From positions 124,001-188,000 of the forward strand of contig NZ_SGXL01000001.1 of NCBI RefSeq assembly GCF_004216955.1: DNA of 64,000 nucleotides, in the 5' to 3' direction. Positions 26,195 through 35,483 of this stretch are shown one piece after another; the first letter of the stretch is position 1, and each line of letters begins with the position of its first letter. This stretch comes from Fictibacillus sp. BK138 (lineage in GTDB: Bacteria; Bacillota; Bacilli; Bacillales; Fictibacillaceae). The notes beneath the pieces were generated by a model. That model saw only the letters and a list, made by a program, of their open reading frames with translations. It ran no database searches and was not told the origin of the DNA. The position numbers and the translations under genes were made by a program.

Positions 26195-27622
26195 ATGAGT
26201 TTATTAGAAAAAATCCAAGCCAAAAATCCAGGTGGAGCCTCTCCGCAAGAAGAACAGCCTGCTGAACAGCAAGCTGCAGCTAAAAAGGATTTGCTGTCAA
26301 CCTTTCGCCAGCCTAAAAAACCAGATGTGAAAGGGAACGATAAATCCTCTGAACGCCTGGAAAAGGTAACGAAGCATCAGCAGCTTAAAAATCTTCTGCA
26401 CAAACAAATTTTAGATGAATTAAAAGATATTTCGGTAGAAGAGATTATTCCGAAACTAGATGGCATGGCCATTGATTTTATAAAAGATGATGAGACATTC
26501 AGAGGTGCAGTAGATCGCAAGAAGGTTATCGATGAACTGATTAATGACCTGACAGGGTTTGGTCCGATCAATCCATTGCTTCTTGATGAAAACGTAACGG
26601 AAGTCATGGTAAATGGTCCGAATCAAGTATATGCAGAGCAAAAAGGAAAACTTATATTAACACCTATTCAATTTAGAGACGATGAACATGTGCTGAATGT
26701 TATTGAAAAAATATGTGCACCAATCGGCAGAAGAATAGATGAAAGCAGTCCGATGGTTGATGCGCGCCTGCCCGATGGCTCTCGTGTAAATGCTATTATT
26801 CCGCCACTGTCTTTGATCGGTCCTACAATAACGATCCGTAAGTTTTCTAAAGACCCTTATACGATTGAAAATTTAATAGATTTTGGGACAGTTACGAGAG
26901 AAATGGCTGTATTTATTGAGGCTTGTGTAAAAGCCCATTTGAACATTTTTGTCAGTGGCGGAACAGGATCAGGAAAAACGACAACATTAAATGTACTTTC
27001 ATCTTTTATTCCAGGTGATGAACGTATTATAACAATTGAAGATGCAGCAGAATTACAGCTTTGGCAGGAGCATGTTATATCGCTGGAATCGCGGCCGCCA
27101 AACATAGAAGGAAAAGGCGCGATTTCAATCAGAGATTTAGTTCGAAACTCTTTGCGTATGCGCCCTGACCGTATTGTAATCGGGGAGGTGCGAGGCGGTG
27201 AAGCGCTTGATATGCTTCAGGCAATGAATACGGGTCATGACGGGTCTCTTGCAACGGGTCACTCGAACTCGCCAAGAGATATGATCGCCAGACTTGAAAC
27301 GATGGTTTTGCTCGGTGGTGTTGATCTTCCTGTTAAAGCGATACGCGAGCAGATTGCAGGAGCTGTTGATGTTATTATTCAGCAGGCACGCCTTAAAGAT
27401 GGTACGCGAAGAATTACGCACATAACCGAAGTGCAAGGGCTTGAGGGTGATGTGATCGTCCTTCAGGATATTTTTGAATATAAGCAAGAAGGCGTTGATG
27501 AAAACGGTAAGATCATAGGACGTTTAGTGCCAACTGGTGTGAGACCTAAATTCTTTGAGCGCCTTGAACAATCTGGCATCCACATTCCACCAAGTGTCTT
27601 TATGGAAGGGGACTGGCAGTAA
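26195..27622 (+). CDS. cpaF: CpaF/TadA secretion ATPase
   Basis: This is the 475-residue motor ATPase of the Tad pilus. Residues 1-70 are a variable linker. Then come the N-terminal domain (GFGPINPLLLDENVTEVMVNG), Walker A SGGTGSGKTTTL, the Asp box IITIEDAAELQL, and Walker B DRIVIGEVRGGEALDMLQAMNTGHDGS, followed by TGHSNSPRD. All motifs look intact. It starts 12 nt after cpaE with AGGAGAGG; its stop overlaps tadB by 1 nt. Confidence 0.95.
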   Translation: MSLLEKIQAKNPGGASPQEEQPAEQQAAAKKDLLSTFRQPKKPDVKGNDKSSERLEKVTKHQQLKNLLHKQILDELKDISVEEIIPKLDGMAIDFIKDDETFRGAVDRKKVIDELINDLTGFGPINPLLLDENVTEVMVNGPNQVYAEQKGKLILTPIQFRDDEHVLNVIEKICAPIGRRIDESSPMVDARLPDGSRVNAIIPPLSLIGPTITIRKFSKDPYTIENLIDFGTVTREMAVFIEACVKAHLNIFVSGGTGSGKTTTLNVLSSFIPGDERIITIEDAAELQLWQEHVISLESRPPNIEGKGAISIRDLVRNSLRMRPDRIVIGEVRGGEALDMLQAMNTGHDGSLATGHSNSPRDMIARLETMVLLGGVDLPVKAIREQIAGAVDVIIQQARLKDGTRRITHITEVQGLEGDVIVLQDIFEYKQEGVDENGKIIGRLVPTGVRPKFFERLEQSGIHIPPSVFMEGDWQ

Positions 27623-28584
27623 TGGTTTATTTATTCCTGCTTCTTATATTACTGACTGCCTTTTTGTTCTTTTATGGATTGTTAAAGTTGATCTTTATGT
27701 CAAATAAGCGGTTAGAGCGTCGCATGAAGTATTTTTTAGAATTAAAAGGCGGGAAAAAGCCTAAGAATTCTAATTTCAATGCTTTTGTTCAAGTTCAAAT
27801 GTATAAGCAGAAAGTGAGAGATGAAGTTCTCTCAAAGGAAAAAAATAAAAAGCTTTCAGTCATGCTTGAGCAAGCTGGTATTCCATTAAAGCCTGAAGAG
27901 TATGTGCTGTTTCAATGGATCTTGATCGCCCTATTAGCCATGCTTTTTTTACTGATCACAAACTCTTTCTTCCTCTTAATAATTGGAGCGATAATCGGTT
28001 TTATAACTCCAGGAATATGGGTTAAGAAAAAGAAGAAACAGCGAATTAAACAATTTAATGATGGTTTGCCGGATTTGATTACAACCGTTGTGGGTTCTTT
28101 GCGAGCAGGGTTCAGTTTTCCTCAAGCGTTAATGACAGTAGTTGAAGAGGCGCAATCTCCGGTAAAAGAGGAGATGGAGAGAGTACTGACAGAAATGCAG
28201 TATGGAAGCACGATTGAAGAAGCGTTAAATGAATTAAAAGTACGTATGCCAAGTGAAGACCTTGACCTTATGATTCAAGCGATTATTATTCAGCGAACGG
28301 TTGGCGGCAACCTTGCAACAGTTCTGGATAAGATTGTAGAAACCATTCGGGACCGGACAAAAATACAGCGCCAGATTACAACATTAACGGCACAAGGAAA
28401 ACTATCAGGAATTATTATCGGACTATTACCGCTTATACTTGCGATTCTCTTATATATGATTGAACCAGATTATATCGGAACACTGTTTGAAAACGTGATT
28501 GGGTGGGTGATGATCGCATGCGGTTCTATTTCAGGAATCATTGGCTTTGTTTTAATCCGGAAAATCACAACGATCGAGGTATAG
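27622..28584 (+). CDS. tadB: TadB-like membrane platform protein
   Basis: This is a 320-residue protein with an N-terminal helix, a cytoplasmic part, two central helices, the T2SSF/GspF domain (FNDGLPDLITTVVGSLRAGFSFPQALMTVVEE), and two C-terminal helices. Its ATG overlaps the cpaF stop (TAATG), so translation is coupled. It forms the inner platform with TadC. Confidence 0.92.
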   Translation: MVYLFLLLILLTAFLFFYGLLKLIFMSNKRLERRMKYFLELKGGKKPKNSNFNAFVQVQMYKQKVRDEVLSKEKNKKLSVMLEQAGIPLKPEEYVLFQWILIALLAMLFLLITNSFFLLIIGAIIGFITPGIWVKKKKKQRIKQFNDGLPDLITTVVGSLRAGFSFPQALMTVVEEAQSPVKEEMERVLTEMQYGSTIEEALNELKVRMPSEDLDLMIQAIIIQRTVGGNLATVLDKIVETIRDRTKIQRQITTLTAQGKLSGIIIGLLPLILAILLYMIEPDYIGTLFENVIGWVMIACGSISGIIGFVLIRKITTIEV

Positions 28585-28588
28585 ACGG

Positions 28589-29527
28589 ATGATGTATTTT
28601 ACTTTTTTTGTGACCATTACGTTAACAGCCTACGCGGTATATGTTTGGACGAGTGAAAAAAGACAGTTTGTAGAAAGGCGGCTTTCAACGGCGTTAGGGA
28701 AAAACGGTCAAAAAAGCAATCTGGAAACAGCAGCTGCCTTAGAAGGGACTGTTTCTTTTGCGGATCGATTCATTATGCCGTTATGGAAAGATTTTAAAAG
28801 AAGTTTCAAACGAAAAATGCCAGGTGAAAAAGAAGCAAAGATTGAAAAATTGCTAAACCAGGCTGGACATCCTTTTGGAATGACACCTGTAGACTATCGC
28901 ATGCTGCAGATCGCATTGTTTGTTTTCTTTCCAATCGGCTCTGTGCTTTACAGTCAGCTGTTGAGCGTTTCGTTTGGGGCAGGATTGTTATTTTTTATGA
29001 TAGGGTTTGGAATTGCTGCTTTTTTACCCGGTTTCTATTTAAAACAAAAAATTAAAACGAGAAATTATTTGGCATTGCGTGAGCTTCCAGATGTTTTGGA
29101 CCTTTTAACCGTAAGTCTTGAAGCGGGATTAGGCTTTGATGGAGCATTAAGTAAACTAGTCTCGAAAAAAGATGGCGTTTTGACAGGAGAATTTCATCGC
29201 TGTTTAGAAGAGATGAGGCTTGGCAAGACGAGAAGAGAATCATTAGGTAAAATCCGTGAGCGGCTAACCGTTGATGAAGTAAATTATTTTATCAGTGCTA
29301 TCTTACAGGCAGAAAAACTAGGAATCGGAATGGTTCAGGTGTTGAGAGTTCAATCGGCTGAAGTGAGAGACAGACGAAAGCAGCGAGCAGAAGAAGCTGC
29401 GATGAAAGCCCCTGTAAAGATGCTTTTTCCACTCGTTCTTTTTATATTCCCAAGTCTATTCATCGTTTTGCTGGGACCAGCGATCATTGATTTTGTACAG
29501 ACCTTTACGGAAATGAATCGAAAGTAG
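28589..29527 (+). CDS. tadC: TadC-like membrane platform protein
   Basis: This is a 312-residue paralogue of TadB. LRELPDVLDLLTVSLEAGLGFDGALSKLV marks the GspF domain, with two helices before it and one or two after. It starts 4 nt after tadB and ends the operon; a terminator follows at 29571. Confidence 0.92.
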   Translation: MMYFTFFVTITLTAYAVYVWTSEKRQFVERRLSTALGKNGQKSNLETAAALEGTVSFADRFIMPLWKDFKRSFKRKMPGEKEAKIEKLLNQAGHPFGMTPVDYRMLQIALFVFFPIGSVLYSQLLSVSFGAGLLFFMIGFGIAAFLPGFYLKQKIKTRNYLALRELPDVLDLLTVSLEAGLGFDGALSKLVSKKDGVLTGEFHRCLEEMRLGKTRRESLGKIRERLTVDEVNYFISAILQAEKLGIGMVQVLRVQSAEVRDRRKQRAEEAAMKAPVKMLFPLVLFIFPSLFIVLLGPAIIDFVQTFTEMNRK

Positions 29528-29570
29528 TATGAGGTAATGCTGTAAAAGCGATTAGTTAATAACTTTGTAT

Positions 29571-29607
29571 AAGCCTAAGGGATAAATTATTTCCTTAGGC
29601 TTTTTTA
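29571..29607 (+). terminator. terminator of the Tad operon
   Basis: 10-bp stem AAGCCTAAGG with its complement, then TTTTTT. Confidence 0.9.
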
Positions 29608-29758
29608 ATTTATTATTTTTGTAGAAAAATGATTATTCCCGCGGAAATAATGTCGAATCCTCTGAACAATTTTACAAAAAGTGAGAAAACGATTTCTTTT
29701 TAATATCGGTTAAATAGTATAATACGAGTACTAGGTTTATAGAGGGAAGGTTGATGTT

Positions 29759-31339
29759 TTGGAAGAAACCATTCATATATATGTAACGAGTGATATACAT
29801 GGAAACGTGCTTCCATTAACATATGGAAGCAATGAGAAAGCGGATTTGGGACTAGCTAAGGCTGCGGCTCTCATTAAAGAGAAAATAAATAAGAACGATA
29901 ACTGTCTGTTAATTGATAACGGTGATCTCATCCAAGGAACACCGCTTACCTATCATTATGCGAGGCTGAATGCAGCATCCATCAATCCAATGGTGCTTCT
30001 ATTAAACGAGCTTGAATTTGATGCAGCTGTAATCGGAAATCATGAATTCAATTATGGATTGCCTCTGTTACAAAAATCAGTAAATGAATCAAAGTTTCCA
30101 TGGCTGTCTGCAAATATTGTATGGGAGGAGTCAGGTGAACCTCTTTTTGGTAAGCCTTATCTCATAAAAAACTTTAGAAGCGGCTGTAAAATAGCTGTTC
30201 TTGGCCTTACGACACAACATATTCCGAATTGGGAGAACCCTGAACACATAAAAGGCATAGCCTTTCTGGATGCCGTTGAAACGGCAAAAAAATGGGTTCC
30301 GGCTTTAAAAGAAAAAGCAGATATTGTGGTCGTTTCCTATCATGGAGGGTTTGAAAGAGACATAGAATCTGGAAAACCTACGGAGACATTAACTGGGGAA
30401 AATCAAGGATATCAATTATGTATGGAGGTTGAGGGTATTGATGTCCTTTTAACGGGTCATCAGCACCGTTTGATAGAAAACAGAGAAATAAATGGTGTAA
30501 CGGTTATTCAGCCAGGTACACAAGGAACTTCGGTAGGGCATGTAGAAATAACAACTAGACAGAGTAACGGGTCTTGGAAAGTGGTCAATAAGAAATCTGC
30601 TCTTCTTTCTGCAAAAGGCTATGATCCAGATCAGACTGTACTTGACTTAATTGCTCCATATGAAGAAAAAGCTCAGGAATGGCTGGATCAGCCGATCGGC
30701 GTTATCGAAGGAGATATGGAGATTTCCGATCCGATGGAAACGAGATTAAAAGACACTCCTTTGATCGAGTTTATTAACAAAGTGCAGATGGATGCAGCGG
30801 GTACAGAGATTTCGAGCACGGCATTGTTTGATAATCGTTCAAGAGGGTTCTCTTCCCGGGTGACGATGCGTGATATCGTTTCGAACTACATTTATCCAAA
30901 TACTTTAAAAGTCGTTGAGATCACAGGCCGTGATATGAGAGAGGCTTTGGAGAGATCGGCTTCTTATTTTGTCTGGAATGAGGATGGTACTGTAGGCGTA
31001 AATCCTGCATTTTCTGTTCCGAAGCCGCAGCACTACAATTACGATATGTGGGAAGGTATCCGATATACGATCGATCTATCAAAACCTTTTGGACAAAGAA
31101 TTACTGAATTAACCTTCAAAGGTGATGAGGTAGATGATGACGCACTGTATCAAGTAGTAATGAACAACTACCGTGCAGGCGGTGGAGGAGACTACCATAT
31201 GTTCAAAGGAAAGCGTATTGTAAAGGATATACCAATTGATGTATCAGAACTGATGGCTAACTATCTATTAAAAAGAGGTACAATACAGGCATCGTGTGAT
31301 CATAGCTGGAGAGTAAAAGTACCATCTTCCAAAAAATAA
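29759..31339 (+). CDS. metallophosphatase/5'-nucleotidase, cytoplasmic type
   Basis: This is a 526-residue two-domain enzyme of the UshA/YfkN class but with no signal peptide. The metallophosphoesterase half shows VTSDIHGN, DNGDLIQGTP, GNHEFNYG and VSYHGGFE with LTGHQHR; the C-terminal 5'-nucleotidase domain follows (LFDNRSRGFSSRVTMRDI, NNYRAGGGGDYHMFKG). It starts with TTG, about 9 nt after AGGGAAGG; the ATG at 29754 is out of frame. A TATAAT lies at 29718-29723. The substrate is probably a 2',3'-cyclic or 5' nucleotide, or UDP-sugar. Confidence 0.87.
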   Translation: MEETIHIYVTSDIHGNVLPLTYGSNEKADLGLAKAAALIKEKINKNDNCLLIDNGDLIQGTPLTYHYARLNAASINPMVLLLNELEFDAAVIGNHEFNYGLPLLQKSVNESKFPWLSANIVWEESGEPLFGKPYLIKNFRSGCKIAVLGLTTQHIPNWENPEHIKGIAFLDAVETAKKWVPALKEKADIVVVSYHGGFERDIESGKPTETLTGENQGYQLCMEVEGIDVLLTGHQHRLIENREINGVTVIQPGTQGTSVGHVEITTRQSNGSWKVVNKKSALLSAKGYDPDQTVLDLIAPYEEKAQEWLDQPIGVIEGDMEISDPMETRLKDTPLIEFINKVQMDAAGTEISSTALFDNRSRGFSSRVTMRDIVSNYIYPNTLKVVEITGRDMREALERSASYFVWNEDGTVGVNPAFSVPKPQHYNYDMWEGIRYTIDLSKPFGQRITELTFKGDEVDDDALYQVVMNNYRAGGGGDYHMFKGKRIVKDIPIDVSELMANYLLKRGTIQASCDHSWRVKVPSSKK

Positions 31340-31347
31340 AGGAATGG

Positions 31348-31905
31348 GTGGGGCGGTTGAGTAAGCAGAAGCTTTTTGTTTACCTGGTTATTATTGTCTT
31401 TCTCGCTGGCTGTTCAAGCGATGCTGGACAAGGTACGTTAAATGACAAAAACTTAAAACTGCAGGACCATATAAAAGGTGCTTACCCAAGATATTATGAA
31501 CAGGTTTCAAAAGAAGAGGCACAAAAGGCTCTGCCGTTTTCTTTAGAACTTCCTGATAAGCTGCCGTTCAAAGTGGCTTTATCTACCTTTCAAATTTCAG
31601 ATTGGGGAGAAAAAAGAAATATCCTCCTTGATTCTGTTTTTTATCCAAGGCAGGAAGGCAAGAATGTCTATTTAGCCTACCGGATCTCTAACTTTCTTCC
31701 GAATGCAGAAAAACTGGAAACGAACGAAAAGGTTAAGCTAGAGAACGGGGTAAAAGCCTATTTCTCTGGAAGTCCAGACTTGCCGATACTAGCATGGGAA
31801 GAGGACGGTCTGTATCATAAAATGGAATATTTGAAAGAAGAAGAGACCGACAGCAAGAAGGCAAAATCAAATTTGCTGAAAGCTGCGAGTTCTATCTATG
31901 AATAA
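31348..31905 (+). CDS. lipoprotein of unknown function
   Basis: This is a lipoprotein of about 185 residues with lipobox FLAGC. The mature part (LPFSLELPDKLPFKVALSTFQISDWG and YLAYRI) resembles DUF4367-type anti-sigma-associated or penetration domains, but I cannot name it with confidence. GTG 31348 is 4 nt after AAAGGA; TTG 31357 is the alternative start. It lies 8 nt after the nucleotidase gene, so the two are co-transcribed, and a shared bidirectional terminator follows. Confidence 0.7.
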   Translation: MGRLSKQKLFVYLVIIVFLAGCSSDAGQGTLNDKNLKLQDHIKGAYPRYYEQVSKEEAQKALPFSLELPDKLPFKVALSTFQISDWGEKRNILLDSVFYPRQEGKNVYLAYRISNFLPNAEKLETNEKVKLENGVKAYFSGSPDLPILAWEEDGLYHKMEYLKEEETDSKKAKSNLLKAASSIYE

Positions 31906-31908
31906 ATA

Positions 31909-31956
31909 AGAAAGCTGACTCGAATCGTGGTAAACACGGTTAAGAGCCAGCTTTCT
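31909..31956. terminator. bidirectional intrinsic terminator
   Basis: AGAAAGCTG-A-CTC pairs with GAG-C-CAGCTTTCT around a central inner hairpin; it serves the genes ending at 31905 and 31960. Confidence 0.87.
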
Positions 31957-31959
31957 CTA

Positions 31960-32607
31960 TTAATTAATTCGTTCTGCTCTTACGATAAGACGAAACTCGT
32001 CAGAATAAAGGGGTTCGCAAGTTATTAATGTGATTTCTTCTTCTTTTTTAGCTTCTAGGACAGTAAGGTTGTCAGGCTTCACGACTGTTTTTTCATATAT
32101 TCTGTACAGTATCGGTCCAGAAGTGGTTTCTATCTTGACCGTATCGCCTTTATCCACTTCATTTAAACGATGAAAGAACTGGCCGTATGTGTGAGAGCGA
32201 TGTCCTGCCATAACGGTGTTTCCTTTTTCTCCAGGAAAAGATGTTGATGTCATCCATCCAATCGCATTTTGGAGATCTTTTTGTGTTACGCCAGGAACCA
32301 TCATGGACTCTAAATCTATTTTAGGAATTGACATTTTTCCTATAACGCCTTTTTCCATTGCTTTTTTCTTGGATGATTCATTGGATGTGTTTGGATTTTC
32401 TTCGTTTTTATTCTCTGGTGCTTTAGCAGCTTTAACGGAAGGAAGAGTAAAAGGATTGTCATAAGAGGTGTTTAGGTCATTCCATTCCTTTTCAAGTGCC
32501 TGTTGTTCGCTGCTGGTCTGCCAGCCTGTTATTACAGGAAGAATAAGAAGAGCGATGCCGAGAAGAAAGACTGCAATTCCTCCGCGTTTTATCATTTTTT
32601 TATTCAT
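31960..32607 (-). CDS. class D sortase
   Basis: This is a 215-residue membrane-anchored transpeptidase. It has an N-terminal helix (residues 9-28), a disordered linker, then the sortase barrel: MSIPKIDLESMMVPGVTQKDLQNAIGW, the His site MAGHRSHTYGQFFHRL, the Cys site ITLITCEPLYSDEFRLIVRAER with the catalytic Arg. The ATG overlaps the stop of the upstream LPXTG gene by 4 nt, so enzyme and substrate are made together. The class is assigned by length and TCEP motif. Confidence 0.9.
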   Translation of the reverse strand: MNKKMIKRGGIAVFLLGIALLILPVITGWQTSSEQQALEKEWNDLNTSYDNPFTLPSVKAAKAPENKNEENPNTSNESSKKKAMEKGVIGKMSIPKIDLESMMVPGVTQKDLQNAIGWMTSTSFPGEKGNTVMAGHRSHTYGQFFHRLNEVDKGDTVKIETTSGPILYRIYEKTVVKPDNLTVLEAKKEEEITLITCEPLYSDEFRLIVRAERIN

Positions 32608-34085
32608 GCCTGCATCCGGGCTGCTTTAACATACAGTCCGATTCCTAATAGTACAAAAAGTGATCCGAGCATTGACCAAGTTAACTGACTGAAAGGACTT
32701 CCTGTCTTAGGAAGGGTATTCACTGACCCGCCGGAAGCATTTGTTGGTTTCTCAACTGTGATGACCTCAGTCGTATCACTATCAGTCGAAGTCATGCCTT
32801 TGACAGTTGTTGAGAGTGTTGCGGCAACTCCATTCGAGCCTTCGGTCACGATGTCGGTTGATAGATCACTTGAAGAACCTGTGTACGTTCCCGTTAAGCT
32901 TACATGAAGGTTTGACATTCCTGCGTTCAAAGTAGGGATGATGATCCATATTACACCTTCTGTATCCATTTCAATTTTTGCTCCTTCTAATTCAGTAACT
33001 TTAAGGTCTTCAATTTTAACCGATTTAGGAAGAAGCAAGCGCAGTTTATACGTTTTTGCAGCTGCAGTGTTTTTGTTGTCGATGTTCAGTTTATAATCTA
33101 AACAAAGCTTGCCTTTTTTCATTTCAGCCATAAAATCGCCTTTTGCCATGATCTTCGTCCAGTCGATCTCAGGCATATCTGTTAAAGTGAATGTAAGCGG
33201 AGTAAGAGATACATCAGTCATTCCATCCATTCCAATCATCAGTGGAAGATGAAGTTTGTCCCATCCTTGCATTTTTTTCATGTTAAAGTGGAGGACAATA
33301 TTTGAATCCCCTTTTACCATCTTAGGAAGATAAAGAATGGCATAGCCATCTTTGATTGTTACTGTAGCACCTTCAATGCCGGTAACCATCGCATCATGGA
33401 TTTCAATTCCTTCAGGAAGCTTTAATTTCAGCATCACTTTTTCCATCATTCCGTTGTTCGAGTTGTGCATCATCAGCATCAGTCTTACCTTTACATCCTC
33501 TTTAAACCATTCCACGACCTTCGCTTCAGGTTTAATCATTACTTTATGAAGATCTATAACCGTTTTTTCTTCATCATTTTCTAATGGAAGCAAGAAGAAT
33601 TTTACATCAAATGTTAATATCTCATCCTTTTCCATATCAGAAAGCGTTAGTTTAATACCTGTTGTAGTATCATAGTTTGCAATGATATCTTCTTTGTTGC
33701 GGTTTTTGTTGGTTTCAGTTATCAGTACTTCAGGAGGGTATGTAGTATCTAGCTGTGTTCCAGTGGGATAAGGGATGTTTACCGTTAAATTGCTCAATGA
33801 ATCCATCGTTTTATTTTCAAGCTTAAACTTGTAAACCGGACGCATTTTATTTTCAGCATCGGGTACATTTCCGTTTAGGTTGATGGAGCCGCTTAATTTA
33901 CGCATAGAATCACTTACGGTAAAATCAGAAAATGCAGTCACATCTGAGTGGATTTCTAGAAGGTTAACCGGCAACGTTTGAGTTTGCGCTTTTGAGGAAT
34001 CATTTCCGGCAGCCAGGGCACTCATAGGCGCCAGCATGACACTTACTACAAGTAAAGCAAAAAACCATTTTTTCAAATAATTCAC
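32604..34085 (-). CDS. LPXTG cell-wall-anchored surface protein
   Basis: This is a 493-residue secreted protein with an N-terminal signal peptide ending SALAA and C-terminal sorting signal LPKTG, then a hydrophobic helix and charged tail. The long middle part has repeated beta-rich modules (FKLENKTMDSLSNLTVNIPYPTG; LMMHNSNNGMMEKVMLKLKLPEG; YKLNIDNKNTAAAKTYKLRLLLPK), about 110-130 residues apart, like DUF11/isopeptide-type surface domains. The start is GTG 34085 (2-nt spacing) or TTG 34076 (11-nt spacing after AAAGGG). It is presumably the substrate of the downstream sortase. Ligand unknown. Confidence 0.87.
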   Translation of the reverse strand: MNYLKKWFFALLVVSVMLAPMSALAAGNDSSKAQTQTLPVNLLEIHSDVTAFSDFTVSDSMRKLSGSINLNGNVPDAENKMRPVYKFKLENKTMDSLSNLTVNIPYPTGTQLDTTYPPEVLITETNKNRNKEDIIANYDTTTGIKLTLSDMEKDEILTFDVKFFLLPLENDEEKTVIDLHKVMIKPEAKVVEWFKEDVKVRLMLMMHNSNNGMMEKVMLKLKLPEGIEIHDAMVTGIEGATVTIKDGYAILYLPKMVKGDSNIVLHFNMKKMQGWDKLHLPLMIGMDGMTDVSLTPLTFTLTDMPEIDWTKIMAKGDFMAEMKKGKLCLDYKLNIDNKNTAAAKTYKLRLLLPKSVKIEDLKVTELEGAKIEMDTEGVIWIIIPTLNAGMSNLHVSLTGTYTGSSSDLSTDIVTEGSNGVAATLSTTVKGMTSTDSDTTEVITVEKPTNASGGSVNTLPKTGSPFSQLTWSMLGSLFVLLGIGLYVKAARMQA

Positions 34086-34211
34086 ATCCCTTTCTAATTT
34101 TGGTTATTTGTGCACAAGGAAGATATACCCAAGAAAATTGTCGGAATAACCTCTTTTTTGAAAAATGTGTATAAAAATTTATGATAAGATGAATCGAAAG
34201 GGTGATAAACC

Positions 34212-34586
34212 TTGCAGAAATTGGTATTCGAATCCGCATGGGACAGGACTATAGCAGAAAAGGATAGACATGATATTGAGAGAGTTTTTTCTGAAATTAA
34301 TGCTGAAGGAAAAGAAGGGTACCAAGCTGTTCTTTTAAAAACTGCATTTAATCATAAGCGTGAATTTTTAGTAACGGTTTTATTAAACAATTATTCTAAA
34401 ATTCCGATGTCACTTTTAGGCAAGAAGGTCGTATACAAAGAGAAAGGTCAAACTTTAGGAGAGTTCGATTCGGAATATACATTGGAGGTTCCTGCTCAAA
34501 CAAGTATGCCATGGACGTTTATATTTCCAGAGGGAAGTTTGCTCGATCCACCTAATGATGATTCAGGTGAGTTAATAATCAGTTAA
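34212..34586 (+). CDS. SLAP-domain-like protein
   Basis: This is a 124-residue protein starting with TTG after AAAGGGTGA. The opening LVFESAWDRTIAEKDRHDIERVFSEIN and the later FLVTVLLNNYSKIPMSLLGKKVVYKEKG fit the SLAP domain of Bacillus S-layer assembly-related proteins. No signal peptide. It is divergent from the LPXTG gene and 13 nt before plsC. Family call from memory of the domain pattern; function unknown. Confidence 0.68.
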   Translation: MQKLVFESAWDRTIAEKDRHDIERVFSEINAEGKEGYQAVLLKTAFNHKREFLVTVLLNNYSKIPMSLLGKKVVYKEKGQTLGEFDSEYTLEVPAQTSMPWTFIFPEGSLLDPPNDDSGELIIS

Positions 34587-34599
34587 AGGATGAGTAGTT

Positions 34600-35316
34600 T
34601 TGAGGACGATTATTTGGTTTGGTTATTTTTGGACGGTCTTAATTAAGTTGATACCTGCATTAAATCGCGTAAAGAACCTGCAGAAATCTGGCAGGATTAA
34701 AGAACGTGATGAATTGGCTGATAAAAAGGCGAAAGAATGGGCGAGGTCTTTAGTAAAGCTTACTGGATCGAACGTTTCCGTAAGCGGGGAAGAAAACATC
34801 CCGAAAGATACAGCTGTGCTTTTTGTAAGTAATCATCAAGGGAATTTTGATATACCTCTCTTACTGGGATATATTCAGAAGCCAAAAGCTTTTATATCCA
34901 AGATAGAAGTGAAAAAAATGCCGTTTATCGGAACGTGGATGGAGCAGCTGAACTGTCTGTTCATGGACCGGAAGAATGTGCGTCAGTCTGTAAAAGCGAT
35001 CAATGAAGGTGCACAATTGCTTCAAAATGGTACATCTCTTGTTATTTTTCCAGAGGGGACGAGAAGTAAAGGGGATGACATGTCTGAATTTAAAGCGGGG
35101 AGTTTTAAGCTGGCGACTAAATCTGGTGTGCCGATCATTCCTGTTACCATCAATGGTTCTTATAAAATCATGGAGCAACAGGGATTCTGGATCAAGCCTG
35201 CAACCGTCCATATTGAGGTACATCCTCCGATCTATCCTCAACAGCAAGAGGCGAAGGAACTGGCTAGGTTATCAGAACAAATCATTAAAGAAGGCGTGAA
35301 AAAGGCGGTTTCTTAA
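34600..35316 (+). CDS. plsC: 1-acyl-sn-glycerol-3-phosphate acyltransferase
   Basis: This is a 238-residue enzyme that makes phosphatidic acid from lysophosphatidic acid at the membrane. The motifs NHQGNFD (NHX4D) and FPEGTRSKGDDM are complete, and PIIPVTINGSY is also typical. Start TTG, with AAAGGATGAG about 9 nt upstream. It has one N-terminal hydrophobic segment. The symbol is by family; Bacillus genomes often have more than one member. Confidence 0.92.
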   Translation: MRTIIWFGYFWTVLIKLIPALNRVKNLQKSGRIKERDELADKKAKEWARSLVKLTGSNVSVSGEENIPKDTAVLFVSNHQGNFDIPLLLGYIQKPKAFISKIEVKKMPFIGTWMEQLNCLFMDRKNVRQSVKAINEGAQLLQNGTSLVIFPEGTRSKGDDMSEFKAGSFKLATKSGVPIIPVTINGSYKIMEQQGFWIKPATVHIEVHPPIYPQQQEAKELARLSEQIIKEGVKKAVS

Positions 35317-35323
35317 CATTTTG

Positions 35324-35360
35324 AAAAGGCACTTTCACTTTCGGTGTGGGTGTCTTTTTT
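35324..35360 (+). terminator. intrinsic terminator of plsC
   Basis: AAAAGGCACTTTCAC pairs with GTGTGGGTGTCTTTT using several G-T pairs, followed by T. Confidence 0.75.
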
Positions 35361-35378
35361 AGGCGGACAATTTATTTG

Positions 35379-35483
35379 GTAAGTTATTTTTTGTTCGGTG
35401 GAGAAGAAAAATTGTACGGTTACGACACTTTTTTGTACGGTAAACATTGATTTTTGTACGGTCACCATCGATTTTTGTTCAGT
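35379..35483 (-). repeat. 21-bp array, family 1 (first locus), five units
   Basis: On the minus strand, units begin at 35483, 35462, 35441, 35420 and 35399, exactly 21 bp apart, with cores ACTGAACAAAAAT, ACCGTACAAAAAT, ACCGTACAAAAAA, ACCGTACAATTTT and ACCGAACAAAAAA. TTGTCCGCC follows the last unit. Neighbouring sequence in 35317-35644 holds no gene. Confidence 0.92.
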
